Notes: a model not told the origin generated them from the sequence alone. A DNA stretch of 64,000 nt from Bacteroidia bacterium (GCA_037045145.1 JBAOIA010000011.1:930001-994000); one strand, 5' to 3'; positions 1 to 9,496 are shown, numbered from the stretch's first letter. Translations and numbers: made by a program.

Positions 1-783
1 AACGAAACTTTCGACCGTGCTGTTTATAAGTATTTAGCTCCCGATGCCAATCATGCCTTGCGCGATTTGGGAATTTACAGTGCCTGTTACAAACTTAGTA
101 TCATCATGACATTGTTTGTCCAGACATTTCGATATGCTGCCGAGCCATTTTTCTTTGCTCAGCACGATAAAGAAGATAAAAAAGAGACTTACTCTAAAAT
201 TATGACATGGTTTGTAATTACCTGTTCTTTTATTTTCTTAGGTGTCATGTTATTTATTGATGTCATTAAACTTTTTATTGGTGAACAATTCAGGTCGGGC
301 ATAGATGTAGTACCTGTGCTATTGCTTGCAAATCTTTGCCTTGGTGTGTTTTACAATTTAAGTATGTGGTATAAACTCACAGAAAAAACCCGCTTTGGAG
401 CATATTTTTCAATTTTCGGAGCAGTGCTTACCATAATTCTGCTGTTTGTGCTTATCCCTTCATTTGGATATATGGGTGCTGCGTGGGCAACCTTTATAAC
501 TTATTTTGCTATGATGGTTGTGTCATTCGTCACAGGACAAAAACATTATCCTATTCCCTATAAAGTTAAGAATGATGTGTTTTATGTCTTATTATCACTA
601 ATGCTGTTTTCGCTCTCTGTCTATCTGCAACAACAACTTGATTTACCGAATTCTGTTAAATGGATTGTTAATATAATTTTACTCTTTATTTTTCCGTTTG
701 TAGTTTTTAGAATGAATAGAGCAGTGTTTGTTAAGAAGCAAAATGTAGAATCGCGGAAGAATACAATAGGAAGAAGGGATTGA
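1..783 (+). CDS. Polysaccharide flippase (Wzx/MATE-like), 3' part
   Basis: The reading frame is open from base 1, so the gene starts before the window; the last 260 residues are seen. They are strongly hydrophobic, with six or seven likely membrane helices, for example the stretches around bases 220-270, 310-360, 400-460 and 570-620, and end in a short basic tail. The order of helices and the opening NETFDRAVYKYL segment look like the C-terminal half of oligosaccharide or lipopolysaccharide flippases, which move lipid-linked sugar units across the inner membrane. The mannosyltransferase-like gene and manC downstream fit a surface-glycan role. The family call rests on hydropathy and general resemblance; the substrate is unknown. 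Confidence 0.75.
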   Translation, partial: NETFDRAVYKYLAPDANHALRDLGIYSACYKLSIIMTLFVQTFRYAAEPFFFAQHDKEDKKETYSKIMTWFVITCSFIFLGVMLFIDVIKLFIGEQFRSGIDVVPVLLLANLCLGVFYNLSMWYKLTEKTRFGAYFSIFGAVLTIILLFVLIPSFGYMGAAWATFITYFAMMVVSFVTGQKHYPIPYKVKNDVFYVLLSLMLFSLSVYLQQQLDLPNSVKWIVNIILLFIFPFVVFRMNRAVFVKKQNVESRKNTIGRRD

Positions 784-805
784 GTTTATATTTGATAAGA
801 TTCAA

Positions 806-813
806 TATTTTTG
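806..813 (+). promoter_or_regulatory. Bacteroidota -7 promoter element before dut
   Basis: TATTTTTG fits the -7 consensus TAnnTTTG and ends 21 bases before the dut ATG. Transcription would start near 817 and leave a leader of about 18 bases. I see no good TTG at the -33 spacing. Confidence 0.5.
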
Positions 814-834
814 CAAATAGTGTAATATTAAGAA

Positions 835-1278
835 ATGCATAACAAAACAGAAGTAAAGATTATAAATAAGTCAGCGCATCCGCTTCCTGCTTATGAAAGC
901 AGCAGTGCTGCAGGGATGGATTTAAGAGCTGATGTAAAAGAAGCAGTAACGCTTAATCCTTTAGAACGTGCGCTTGTACCAACAGGAATTTATATTGAGT
1001 TGCCCCATGGATTTGAGGCACAAATCAGACCCAGAAGCGGACTTGCAGCCAAGCATGGAGTTACTGTACTTAACACTCCCGGAACAATTGATGCCGACTA
1101 CCGTGGTGAGATAAAAGTTATTTTGGTGAATTTGTCATCTGTACCATTCACAATAAATAATGGCGAAAGAATAGCGCAAATGGTTGTGGCAGCACATCAA
1201 CAAGTAGAGTGGAAAGAAGCAATAGAATTGTCAGAAACTAACCGTGGCGTAGGCGGGTTTGGCAGTACAGGTAAATAA
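835..1278 (+). CDS. dut: dUTP diphosphatase (dUTPase)
   Basis: Hydrolyses dUTP to dUMP and pyrophosphate, keeping uracil out of DNA and supplying dUMP for thymidylate synthesis; a cytoplasmic homotrimer. The 147 residues are the normal family length. Conserved motifs appear in order: AAGMDLRA (motif 1, near 26-33), the PRSGLA segment (motif 3), TIDADYRGE with the catalytic Asp/Tyr region, and the glycine-rich C-terminal arm [12 protein letters not shown] that closes over the nucleotide. The ATG at 835 is preceded by a phylum-type -7 element. It sits between the flippase and the glycosyltransferase on the same strand but has its own promoter-like site. Confidence 0.97.
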   Translation: MHNKTEVKIINKSAHPLPAYESSSAAGMDLRADVKEAVTLNPLERALVPTGIYIELPHGFEAQIRPRSGLAAKHGVTVLNTPGTIDADYRGEIKVILVNLSSVPFTINNGERIAQMVVAAHQQVEWKEAIELSETNRGVGGFGSTGK

Positions 1279-1335
1279 TTGATGAATAGTTTTATCAATT
1301 AACATTTTGTTATAATTACTCATTTCATAGAATAA

Positions 1336-1343
1336 TAGTTTTG
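1336..1343 (+). promoter_or_regulatory. -7 promoter element before the GT2 gene
   Basis: TAGTTTTG matches TAnnTTTG exactly and ends 17 bases before the GTG start at 1361, giving a predicted leader of roughly 14 bases. No well-spaced -33 TTG is visible. Confidence 0.45.
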
Positions 1344-1360
1344 AACTCAAATAAAATTGT

Positions 1361-2092
1361 GTGGTTGAATCATTAGTTATCATACCAACTTACAACGAAA
1401 AGGAAAATATTCAGAAGATTATTAAAGCTGTTTTTAATCTGCTGAACACTTTTCATGTATTGGTTATTGATGACAATTCATCAGATGGTACTGCCGATTT
1501 GGTGAAACAACTTTTACCTCAGTTTCCGGAGTCATTACATTTGGTTCAGCGAAAGGGGAAAATGGGTTTAGGCACTGCTTATATACATGGATTCAAATGG
1601 GCACTGGAACGCAACTATCAGTATATTTTTGAAATGGATGCGGATTTCTCTCACAATCCTGCCGACTTACAGCGTTTGCTCGATGCTTGTAAAAATGGAG
1701 GTGCCGATGTAGCTATAGGGTCTAGATATATCAATGGTGTGAATGTTGTAAACTGGCCAATTGGAAGAGTCATTATGTCTTATTACGCCAGTGTATATGT
1801 ACGTCTTATTACACGCATGCCCGTTCGTGATGCCACAGCAGGATTTAAATGTTACAGGCGTAAAGTACTTGAAACATTGGACTTGTCAAAGATTAAGTTT
1901 ATGGGATATGCTTTTCAGATAGAAATGAAATTTGCTGCCTGGTGCAGTGGCTTTCGAATTATTGAAGTTCCTATAATTTTTACGGATCGTACCGAAGGTA
2001 AATCAAAAATGAGCAGCGGTATCTTCAAAGAAGCTTTCTTTGGAGTTATTCAAATGAAAATAAAAAGCTGGTTCAGCAAATACACACTATAA
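1361..2092 (+). CDS. Glycosyltransferase family 2, polyprenol-phosphate mannosyltransferase-like
   Basis: Probably transfers a sugar, by family precedent mannose from GDP-mannose, onto a polyprenyl phosphate at the cytoplasmic face of the inner membrane. The GT-A fold signatures are clear: PTYNEKENI at the N-terminus, DDNSSDGT for nucleotide binding, and EMDADFSHNP carrying the metal-binding DxD. At 243 residues it is the short single-domain form without C-terminal membrane helices. The GTG start at 1361 gives the usual N-terminus directly before the first beta strand. The nearby manC, which makes GDP-mannose, supports a mannosyl donor. The exact acceptor is not shown by sequence. Confidence 0.88.
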   Translation: MVESLVIIPTYNEKENIQKIIKAVFNLLNTFHVLVIDDNSSDGTADLVKQLLPQFPESLHLVQRKGKMGLGTAYIHGFKWALERNYQYIFEMDADFSHNPADLQRLLDACKNGGADVAIGSRYINGVNVVNWPIGRVIMSYYASVYVRLITRMPVRDATAGFKCYRRKVLETLDLSKIKFMGYAFQIEMKFAAWCSGFRIIEVPIIFTDRTEGKSKMSSGIFKEAFFGVIQMKIKSWFSKYTL

Positions 2093-2175
2093 TATCAATT
2101 GCCTTTTAATTGGCTACCTTGCTTTGATAAAATAATCATTAGTTATATTAATGCACTAGCAGCAAGTAAAATCAA

Positions 2176-3264
2176 CTATACGAATTTTTCGCCTTTATCT
2201 GTTTTTACATCATTCACAAACTGACGAATTTGTTGTTCGTCCTGCTTTCTACAAACCAATAAAATGTTTTCCGCTTCAACAACTATATAATCGGTAAGGC
2301 CTTGCAAAACCACCAACTTATCATGAGGCATATTGACAATACAATTTTTAGTATCGTACAGCATAACATTTTTTCCAACCACTGCATTTTTGTTTGCATC
2401 GTGTGTTATGTGCTCATAAAGTGAACCGTATGTGCCTAAGTCACTCCAACCAAATTCAGCACTCATCACAAACACATTTTTTGCTTTTTCCATCACACCA
2501 AAGTCTATACTGATGTTTGTACATTGTGAGTAAGCAGTTTTGATAAATGCACTTTCATCTTTGCTGTTGTAAACAGAATTGCCTTCTTCAAAAAGATGAT
2601 ACATTTCAGGAAGATGTTCTTTCAATGCCTTTAAGATTGATTTCAGGTTCCATAAAAATATCCCTGCATTCCAGACAAACTCTCCGGATTGGAGAAAAAA
2701 TCGAGCCATTTCAAGGTTCGGCTTTTCAGTAAAAGTTTTAACTTTAAAAATCTTATTTGTTTCATTGTGTTTTTCATCCACAAACTGAATATAACCATAG
2801 CCGGTATCAGGTCTGCTTGGTGTAATCCCTAAGGTTAGCAAACAGTCATTCTGTGCAGTGAAAGAGAGACCTTTGTTGATTGCTTCAACAAAAGCATTCT
2901 CTTTGGTGATGATATGGTCTGAAGGAGCAACAACAATGTTGGCATCAGGATTTTTTGCAGCAATTTTAAATGCTGCATACGAAACACATGGTGCGGTATT
3001 TCGTCTGAGTGGCTCACCCAGAATATTTTCTATCGGTAGTTGTGGTAGGTTTTTCTTAACCAAATCAACATACGATTCGTTGGTTACAATATAGATATTT
3101 TCTTTAGGACAAATTTTAGTGAAACGATTAAAGGTTTGTTGTAAAAGAGTTTGTCCTGTTCCTAAGATGTCAAGAAATTGTTTTGGAAAAGCATTTCTGC
3201 TCATTGGCCAGAAACGACTTCCTATACCTCCGGCCATGATTACGCAGTAATTGTTTTTGTTCAT
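2176..3264 (-). CDS. manC: Mannose-1-phosphate guanylyltransferase
   Basis: Makes GDP-mannose from mannose 1-phosphate and GTP for surface polysaccharides and dolichol-type carriers. The protein opens with the nucleotidyltransferase signature VIMAGGIGSRFWPMSR followed by PKQF. It continues with the sugar-binding FTEKPN, WNAGIFLW and SIDFGVMEKA motifs typical of this enzyme. With 362 residues it is the short form, lacking the C-terminal phosphomannose isomerase cupin of the bifunctional enzymes. The ATG at 3264 lies just before the first beta strand. It converges with the glycosyltransferase gene across an 83-base gap. Confidence 0.95.
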   Translation of the reverse strand: MNKNNYCVIMAGGIGSRFWPMSRNAFPKQFLDILGTGQTLLQQTFNRFTKICPKENIYIVTNESYVDLVKKNLPQLPIENILGEPLRRNTAPCVSYAAFKIAAKNPDANIVVAPSDHIITKENAFVEAINKGLSFTAQNDCLLTLGITPSRPDTGYGYIQFVDEKHNETNKIFKVKTFTEKPNLEMARFFLQSGEFVWNAGIFLWNLKSILKALKEHLPEMYHLFEEGNSVYNSKDESAFIKTAYSQCTNISIDFGVMEKAKNVFVMSAEFGWSDLGTYGSLYEHITHDANKNAVVGKNVMLYDTKNCIVNMPHDKLVVLQGLTDYIVVEAENILLVCRKQDEQQIRQFVNDVKTDKGEKFV

Positions 3265-3418
3265 TATTTTAAAAAGATTGTCTTAAATTTTACTCGATAG
3301 ATTCTAAACACAAAAAAAATGAAATTAAAGGCTGAAAGAATTATTTATTGTTTTTTTTATTAACGAATAGATTTGATAATTATTTGTATTTCATTTTTTC
3401 AGCGCAACTCAGAGTTAA

Positions 3419-3449
3419 ATAAAAAACCGGCTGAAATTATCAACTGGTT
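3419..3449 (-). terminator. Intrinsic terminator after the subtilisin gene
   Basis: Read on the minus strand, a stem of about 10 pairs (AACCAGTTGA with TCAGCCGGTT; one A-C mismatch, one G-T pair) and a TAATT loop are followed by TTTTTT. It lies about 20 bases beyond the stop codon of the 3471-6974 gene. Confidence 0.65.
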
Positions 3450-3470
3450 TCGTGCCTTTAAAATTTATTT

Positions 3471-6400
3471 TTATCTGGAAATTACTTTTAAACGTTGTAT
3501 TGAATTTTGTCCTTCAACTTTTATGAAATAAACTCCTTTGGCAAAATTACTGATGTCAACAGCATGACTTCTGTTATTTGTCGGGAAGATATCTTCTGTT
3601 ATAACTTTTCCATTGATATCGTAAACAGTCAGTATATACGATTCATGAGAGGTCTGATTGCTGTAAAGAATAAATTTCCCATCAGATGGATTTGGAGAAA
3701 TACTCAATGTTCCAGCACTGTTGTTCAATTGATTTAACCCTGTAGTAACATCAATATTTACATTGTCTATGTACAATGAGTTGCCAAAATCGTTGATGTT
3801 TACAAATTTTATAGAGACATCCTGACCAAGGTATGCATTCAATGAAACAGAATCATTTCGCCATTGATTTGCAGCATTTGGTGCAAAGTTGCTGGTTGTA
3901 GTTCCGGTTGTAGCAAGAGTTGCCCCACTTTTTAAGTAACCGGAGGCTACCCATGTATTTCCGCAGTCAGTCGAAATATCAACTCGCAGACCATCGGTGT
4001 ATGTACTTGAATATTGTGCATAAGCTACATCAAAAGTCAGTAGTGCTGCAACTGCATTGGATAAACTCACTTCATAACTAATCAAATCGTCTTCTGCACC
4101 GGTGTTGTTATAGGAAAAATTGTTAAAGCGTGCAGCATAAGTAGAAGAACCTGATGACCCGGTTATTAGAGCTGATTTTTGCCAGGAATAATTAATATTT
4201 GATTGTTCAATAGACCAGTTGGCAGGAGGGAAAGCTGCTGCCTGAAAATCCTCCGTCATTGGTGGCAATGAAGGAGAAAGAATATTAATCATTGCAGTTT
4301 GTGTTGAACTTGATGTTCCAATTCCATTGGTAGCATCTAATGTTACATCGTAAGTGCCAGAGGCATTAAACTGCACTTGTGGATTTTGTGACGTTGCTGA
4401 TGTTCCGTTTACGAATGTCACAGTATTTGGACTAAAAGTCCAGTTCCAGCTGAAAGGTGCATTAGAACTCTGATCTGTAAAGGTGAATGTTTTGCTGGTG
4501 CAACCAACATTGAAGTTGGCATTAAACTGAACTACTGGAGGGATATTTGGACAATTAAAAACACCGGGTAGTTTTTCAATAGCAATTGCCCTTCGTCCTT
4601 TATTGCCATTAGCCATCACAGCTCTCACACTAAACCAATAAGTGTTAGCAGTTAGAAGATTGGTAAATATATAACTGTTGTTTGTTGTTGTTGCAACAGA
4701 ATCCATATACATTGTGCCTAACATACTCACTTCGTACCAAGCAGCATTGCTAACTGCAGTCCAACCAATTTTAGTAGAGTCGGGGCAGGAGTAAATAACA
4801 TTTAAGTTTTGTGGAACCCCAATGATGGTAAATGTTGTGTCAGACATTCCGGAAACACTTCCTCTTGTAACACGAACGCGGGCATCACCTGTTGCAATAC
4901 CAGTAGGCACATTCCATGTATATTGTAATGTATTCTGATTTACATTGGTAATATTATTCCATGTTGTGCCATTGTCTGTAGTATATTCTACATCAAATGA
5001 GCCAAGACCTTTCAGGGCATCCCAGCGAATAATTTCAGGGCGACCCGGAACAAAGCCTTCTCCTCCCATAGGGTAGGTTACAGTGATGTCATCATTTCGG
5101 AACTCATAAACCAAATAATAAGTCTGCGCTCCTTGTGGGATAGCAAATCCTTTGAGCGAAACAATGTAGTTGCCTGCTGCTGGATTGTCTAGTGTAACTT
5201 GCTCCATATTGTTTAAATGGTCAATACCTCTTGTTGCAGGTGCATTCAGATTGGTAGCATTCGGAGTCGGGTCAAGAATCCATGGATTCCATACAGTGCT
5301 GGAAGGATCTGTAACCTTCATATCAATATCGTTAACCAAATAAGTAGAAGATGCTGGAGATCCTCCTACATCATGCCAGTAAACCATGACACGCATTTGA
5401 GAAGTACCTGCAGGAACATTAATGGAATAAGTTAAAGAGTCGCCTTGATTAATACTGTCGGTAAAATAGCGGGCGTCTTCAATGGTAGTAACAGCACGAA
5501 GCGCATTTACTCTACCCCAACCATATTTGTAGTCAGGACCCGGGTTCCCGATATCTTCGGCTCCATTAAGTAAGCAAGCTTTAATTAAAGCTGTTGGTGC
5601 ATCAGAAGCAGAATTAATTTCTTTATATGCCTGAATTAACTGAGTACATATACCAGCAATCCCAGGACAGGCAGCAGAAGTACCACCACCAACCTGATAG
5701 GTATTGTTTTCGTCTGTTGACATTTGGTCGCGACCATTGGCAGCAATATCAGGTTTTACTCTACCGTCAGAGGCAGGACCAATACTACTAGAAGGATCAA
5801 TTACTTCCAATGCATCAAGATTGGCTACAGCAATTACATTTTTACCCTGCTTATAGCCTCCGGTAATATTTCCCCAGTTACTACCAGCGCCATAGCCACA
5901 GTTGGCACCATTGTTATTTCCTGCGGAAAACACAAATTCAAGTTGCCCATTGTCATGAATAGTTTGATCACCAAACTGTGTGTCTGTGGTGTATTCATTA
6001 CATCCCTGCGAATAGCTGGTTGACGCAACCACTGTTCCAAGATTGTTATAGTTGGTAACAGCATCAATTATTTGAGGATAATTTCCAATATCGAAAACAT
6101 GAAGCTGAACACCATTAGCCATTCCCGGATATGCAGGATTTAAATTGCCTGCACCGGCAAGAATTCCACCTGTCATATCACCATGGTCAGGGCCGGTAGT
6201 AGTAGAATAATTGGTGATTCTACCTGTAAAATCAATGTGTGGACCCACAAATCCGTCATCGGCAAGTGCAGCAGCCACACCACTTCCATTGTATTTTCGA
6301 CCCATAAGCAAGTCGTTGTTTATGCTATTGCTGCGGTGCAGGCTACGTCCTTCCAAATCATCTTTAACAGATGGTGGAGAGGTTAGGTCAATAAAAAACA

Positions 6401-6974
6401 ACCAGGGTTGTTGTGTTACGGTGGCAACTGCTTGCTGTTGCATGCGCACTTCAACCATATTATTTATATCCGTTGAACTTAAAACTTTACCATAAGAAGC
6501 AGCAATAAGCTGGGCATCCTGCATCAAAATATTTTTCTGAAACTGAAGTCGCACATCAATCATTCCTGCAGAAGGAACAGCAAAAGCAGGATAATCACCC
6601 AACATGCCAATAGAAAGTTTCTGTTCTGCAGATTGATGTGTTACACTCCTGACATTAAATCCGGAGAGTAATTGTTTGTTAAAACCAATTGGAATTGCAG
6701 CATTAAAAGCATACTTAGGCAAGTACTCTAACAGTTTAATTCCTGTTGCTTCTATTGCAGCTTTTTCTGCTGCAGTAGGTATATTATAAAATTGAATGAT
6801 GCGATAATAATAACCATTGTAAATATCGTTTTCGGATATTTTTTCCCGGATAAAAGAGTTTAAGTTTTCTGCCGGCAAAACAGCCTTTCCTAAAAACATC
6901 AGGCGATAGTCTGTTTGCGCCATGGTCATAGTAGTTACACACAGTAACACAATAGAGAGAAGTCGCTTTAACAT
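3471..6974 (-). CDS. Secreted S8 (subtilisin-like) peptidase with T9SS sorting domain
   Basis: A large exported serine protease of 1167 residues. Residues 1-20 form a signal peptide, and 21-225 look like a propeptide region. The S8 catalytic domain spans about 226-500: the Asp in ALADDG (239/240), His264 in GPDHGDMTGG, the oxyanion Asn in SAGNNNGA, and Ser433 in GGGTSAACPG. A beta-sandwich follows, then a fibronectin type III-like module near 720-810, a PKD-like domain (VQFNANFNVGCTS onward), a MAM/jellyroll-like domain, and a type A sorting domain from about 1085 (LSISPNPSDGKF) to the end. The protein should cross the outer membrane by T9SS and be attached or released at the surface. Substrate unknown. 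A minus-strand terminator follows it. Confidence 0.93.
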   Translation of the reverse strand: MLKRLLSIVLLCVTTMTMAQTDYRLMFLGKAVLPAENLNSFIREKISENDIYNGYYYRIIQFYNIPTAAEKAAIEATGIKLLEYLPKYAFNAAIPIGFNKQLLSGFNVRSVTHQSAEQKLSIGMLGDYPAFAVPSAGMIDVRLQFQKNILMQDAQLIAASYGKVLSSTDINNMVEVRMQQQAVATVTQQPWLFFIDLTSPPSVKDDLEGRSLHRSNSINNDLLMGRKYNGSGVAAALADDGFVGPHIDFTGRITNYSTTTGPDHGDMTGGILAGAGNLNPAYPGMANGVQLHVFDIGNYPQIIDAVTNYNNLGTVVASTSYSQGCNEYTTDTQFGDQTIHDNGQLEFVFSAGNNNGANCGYGAGSNWGNITGGYKQGKNVIAVANLDALEVIDPSSSIGPASDGRVKPDIAANGRDQMSTDENNTYQVGGGTSAACPGIAGICTQLIQAYKEINSASDAPTALIKACLLNGAEDIGNPGPDYKYGWGRVNALRAVTTIEDARYFTDSINQGDSLTYSINVPAGTSQMRVMVYWHDVGGSPASSTYLVNDIDMKVTDPSSTVWNPWILDPTPNATNLNAPATRGIDHLNNMEQVTLDNPAAGNYIVSLKGFAIPQGAQTYYLVYEFRNDDITVTYPMGGEGFVPGRPEIIRWDALKGLGSFDVEYTTDNGTTWNNITNVNQNTLQYTWNVPTGIATGDARVRVTRGSVSGMSDTTFTIIGVPQNLNVIYSCPDSTKIGWTAVSNAAWYEVSMLGTMYMDSVATTTNNSYIFTNLLTANTYWFSVRAVMANGNKGRRAIAIEKLPGVFNCPNIPPVVQFNANFNVGCTSKTFTFTDQSSNAPFSWNWTFSPNTVTFVNGTSATSQNPQVQFNASGTYDVTLDATNGIGTSSSTQTAMINILSPSLPPMTEDFQAAAFPPANWSIEQSNINYSWQKSALITGSSGSSTYAARFNNFSYNNTGAEDDLISYEVSLSNAVAALLTFDVAYAQYSSTYTDGLRVDISTDCGNTWVASGYLKSGATLATTGTTTSNFAPNAANQWRNDSVSLNAYLGQDVSIKFVNINDFGNSLYIDNVNIDVTTGLNQLNNSAGTLSISPNPSDGKFILYSNQTSHESYILTVYDINGKVITEDIFPTNNRSHAVDISNFAKGVYFIKVEGQNSIQRLKVISR

Positions 6975-7111
6975 AGTTTAATTTGATTTTTATGAATTTT
7001 AAATAAAGGGTCTAAATTATAGAAAACATTCATTCCATGAAAAAATGTTTAATTATTGATTATCAGTTAAAAGGGTTTCAGAAAAACAAGGCATTATTTC
7101 AGCGATTTGGT

Positions 7112-7119
7112 TACTTTTG
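7112..7119 (+). promoter_or_regulatory. -7 promoter element immediately before bamD
   Basis: TACTTTTG matches TAnnTTTG and ends only seven bases before the ATG at 7127. Transcription should begin about 2-4 bases before the start codon, so the bamD message would be nearly leaderless. This position also argues for the 7127 start over an in-frame ATG at 7037. Confidence 0.55.
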
Positions 7120-7126
7120 CACGCTT

Positions 7127-7939
7127 ATGAAAAATCGGATATCGGTTTATTTCCTTTTAATAGCTATGCTGCTGACCTTTGGTTCATGCAGTAAGTTTAA
7201 TCGCATTCGTAAAAGTGGCGATATGAATTTGAAGTATGACGCTGCCGTAAAATATTTCGAAAACAAAAAATATTATAATGCACTTCAGCTTTTTGAGGAG
7301 TTAATCGTTGTGCTTAAAGGTACTGACAAGGCTGAAAGCTCTTACTACTATTATTGTTTAAGTTATTTCTACACCGGTGATTATACTAGTGCAGCTTATC
7401 ACTTTAATAATTTTGCTCAGACATTTCCAATGAGCGCCAAAGCCGAAGATGCTTTGTTTTATAATGCATATTGTTATTACCTAGACTCTCCACCTTCCAG
7501 CCTTGATCAGCAAAGCAGCCTCGATGCCATCAGGCAGTTTCAGTTATTTATTAATAAATATCCTACAAGTCAGCGTGTTGCAGAGTGCAACAAGTATATT
7601 GATGAATTAAGAGGTAAACTCGAAGTAAAAGCATGGGATAATGCAATGCTTTACTATAAAATGGAAGAGTATAAATCGGCTATTGTCGCCTTTGAGAATG
7701 TGGTAAAGGACTTTCCCACTACCAAATATCAGGAAGAATGTTTATTTTTGTCGCTAAAATCGGCTTATCTCTATGCTCAAAACAGCATAGAATCGAAAAA
7801 AGAGGAACGTTACAAGAGTACATTAGATCATTACAATAAGCTGATAGAAATATTTCCTGAAACGGAATATAAAAAAGAAGCTGGCCGGATAATGTCGGCA
7901 GCCGAAGAAAAATTAAAGGATTATCATACTGTAAATTGA
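7127..7939 (+). CDS. bamD: Outer membrane assembly lipoprotein BamD
   Basis: A component of the BAM complex that folds beta-barrel proteins into the outer membrane. From the ATG at 7127 the protein has 270 residues. It begins with a lipoprotein signal (MKNRISVYFLLIAMLLTFGSC, cysteine at 21) and then tetratricopeptide-like helical repeats rich in Tyr (AVKYFENKKYYNALQLFEEL, the SSYYYYCLSYFYTGDY region, and later YKSAIVAFENVVKDFP). An in-frame ATG at 7037 would add 30 residues before the signal and bury the promoter, so I reject it. It is the first gene of a tight operon with rpoZ, coaBC and the DUF4835 gene. Confidence 0.93.
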   Translation: MKNRISVYFLLIAMLLTFGSCSKFNRIRKSGDMNLKYDAAVKYFENKKYYNALQLFEELIVVLKGTDKAESSYYYYCLSYFYTGDYTSAAYHFNNFAQTFPMSAKAEDALFYNAYCYYLDSPPSSLDQQSSLDAIRQFQLFINKYPTSQRVAECNKYIDELRGKLEVKAWDNAMLYYKMEEYKSAIVAFENVVKDFPTTKYQEECLFLSLKSAYLYAQNSIESKKEERYKSTLDHYNKLIEIFPETEYKKEAGRIMSAAEEKLKDYHTVN

Positions 7940-7947
7940 TTAAAACA

Positions 7948-8286
7948 ATGAATAGCAGAAACGTAGCACAAACAACAGTAACCCGCGATGTGGTTGACTT
8001 CGAAAAAAAGACAGAGAATATCTATGAAAGTCTTGCCATTATTGCAAAACGTGCCAATCATATTGCTGCAGAAACCCGTGAAGAACTACACGATAAACTT
8101 AGCGAGTTTGCCTCTTCAACAGATACTTTGGATGAGGTTTTTGAAAACCGCGAGCAGATAGAGATTTCTAAATATTACGAGCGTCTGCCTAAACCAACTT
8201 TGGTTGCCATTCAGGACTTTTTAGATGATAAAATCTACTTCCGCAGTCCTGCAAAAGAAGAAAATAAAGACAGCGCAGAAAATTAA
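7948..8286 (+). CDS. rpoZ: RNA polymerase omega subunit, Bacteroidota type
   Basis: A small RNA polymerase subunit that helps fold and stabilise beta prime. The 112-residue protein carries the Rpb6/omega-like segment NIYESLAIIAKRANHIA followed by a charged helix and the ISKYYERLPKPTLVAIQDF region seen in the phylum-specific family. The ATG at 7948 is preferred over the upstream TTG at 7936, which overlaps the bamD stop. It lies 8 bases after bamD and 4 before coaBC, so it is almost certainly cotranscribed with them. The family is divergent from proteobacterial omega. Confidence 0.85.
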   Translation: MNSRNVAQTTVTRDVVDFEKKTENIYESLAIIAKRANHIAAETREELHDKLSEFASSTDTLDEVFENREQIEISKYYERLPKPTLVAIQDFLDDKIYFRSPAKEENKDSAEN

Positions 8287-8290
8287 AGCC

Positions 8291-9496
8291 ATGTTGCAGG
8301 GGAAAAAAATCCTGCTGGGTGTTACAGGAAGTATTGCAGCTTACAAAACACCTGAACTAGTGCGACAATTGGTGCAGCAAGGAGCAATTGTTAAAGTAAT
8401 TGTTACTGCCGCTGCTAAAGATTTTGTTTCACCGCTTGTACTTTCTACTGTTTCAAAAAACGAAATACTTCAGACATTTACTTCAGAAGATAATGCTACC
8501 TGGAATAACCATGTTGAATTGGGATTGTGGTGCGACATTTTTCTGGTAGCTCCATTATCAGCCAACACACTGGCAAAGTTTGCCAACGGCATTTGCAACA
8601 ATTTATTGACTGCGGTTTTTCTGTCATGTCGCAATACAGTTATGGTGGCACCTGCTATGGATGTAGATATGTTTAAACATGCATCTACCCAAAAAAATCT
8701 TGAGGTTATTGCCAAAAACAACATTAAAATTATTGGGCCTGAGAGTGGTGAATTAGCCAGTGGGCTTACCGGAAAGGGTCGCATGACAGAGCCTGAAGAT
8801 ATTGTGCAGGAAGTAATCAATTACTTTAATCCATCATTACCTTTACAGCATAAAGTTGCTGTTGTGACTACAGGCCCAACACAGGAAGCCTTGGATCCGG
8901 TTCGGTTTATTGGCAATCATTCTTCCGGAAAAATGGGGATTGCAATTGCAAATTGTTTAGCCACCAAAGGTGCATCAGTAACTCTTATTTCAGGCCCGTC
9001 AGTTAGTTTGGCAAATTTGAATAAGTCAATTAAAGTGATTCATGTAACCTCTGCAGCAGATATGCTCAAAGCATGTAAACAAACACAACCGGATGCCAGC
9101 ATTATAGTTATGGCTGCCGCTGTTGCAGACTTTAAACCGGAAGGTGTTTCTGAACAAAAAATCAAAAAGAATAATAATGAAGTATTAAATGTTCAGTTGG
9201 TGCCTACAGATGACATTGCAGCAGAAATGGGTAAGCTTAAAAAAGAAGGTCAATTGTTAGTGGGGTTTGCCTTAGAAACAAATGATGAAATTCAGAGTGC
9301 CGAACGAAAACTTAAAAATAAAAACCTCGATTTTATCGTTCTCAATAAATTGGAGGCGTCAAATCAGGTTTTCGGTTCAGACTTTAACCGTATTACCATC
9401 ATTGATAAAAACCTTGTGACAACACCATTTGAAAAAAAATCAAAAGATGCAGTTGCATCAGACATTGTTGAGAAAATAATTACTTTAGTGCAATGA
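8291..9496 (+). CDS. coaBC: Bifunctional phosphopantothenoylcysteine decarboxylase / phosphopantothenate-cysteine ligase
   Basis: Carries out two steps of coenzyme A synthesis: joining cysteine to 4'-phosphopantothenate, then decarboxylating the product. The 401-residue protein has the N-terminal flavodoxin-like CoaC half (KKILLGVTGSIAAYKTPELVR, NHVELGLWCD with the active-site His, and PAMDVDMF in the PXMNXXMW position) and the C-terminal CoaB half (TTGPTQEALDPVRFIGNHSSGKMG, MAAAVADFKP, KIKK). In the CoaC PXMNXXMW-like motif the Asn is replaced by Asp (PAMDVDMF). The ATG at 8291 is chosen over 8225, which would overlap rpoZ by about 60 bases. It overlaps the next gene by 4 bases. Confidence 0.96.
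   Translation: MLQGKKILLGVTGSIAAYKTPELVRQLVQQGAIVKVIVTAAAKDFVSPLVLSTVSKNEILQTFTSEDNATWNNHVELGLWCDIFLVAPLSANTLAKFANGICNNLLTAVFLSCRNTVMVAPAMDVDMFKHASTQKNLEVIAKNNIKIIGPESGELASGLTGKGRMTEPEDIVQEVINYFNPSLPLQHKVAVVTTGPTQEALDPVRFIGNHSSGKMGIAIANCLATKGASVTLISGPSVSLANLNKSIKVIHVTSAADMLKACKQTQPDASIIVMAAAVADFKPEGVSEQKIKKNNNEVLNVQLVPTDDIAAEMGKLKKEGQLLVGFALETNDEIQSAERKLKNKNLDFIVLNKLEASNQVFGSDFNRITIIDKNLVTTPFEKKSKDAVASDIVEKIITLVQ

Noticed and set aside
2093..2175. CAATT/AATTG repeat as a bidirectional terminator between the GT2 and manC genes
   Set aside because: The stem is only five A/T-rich pairs with no convincing T-run.
2547..3094. Open frames antisense to or out of phase with manC
   Set aside because: They are shadows of a well-supported gene and share no independent signals.
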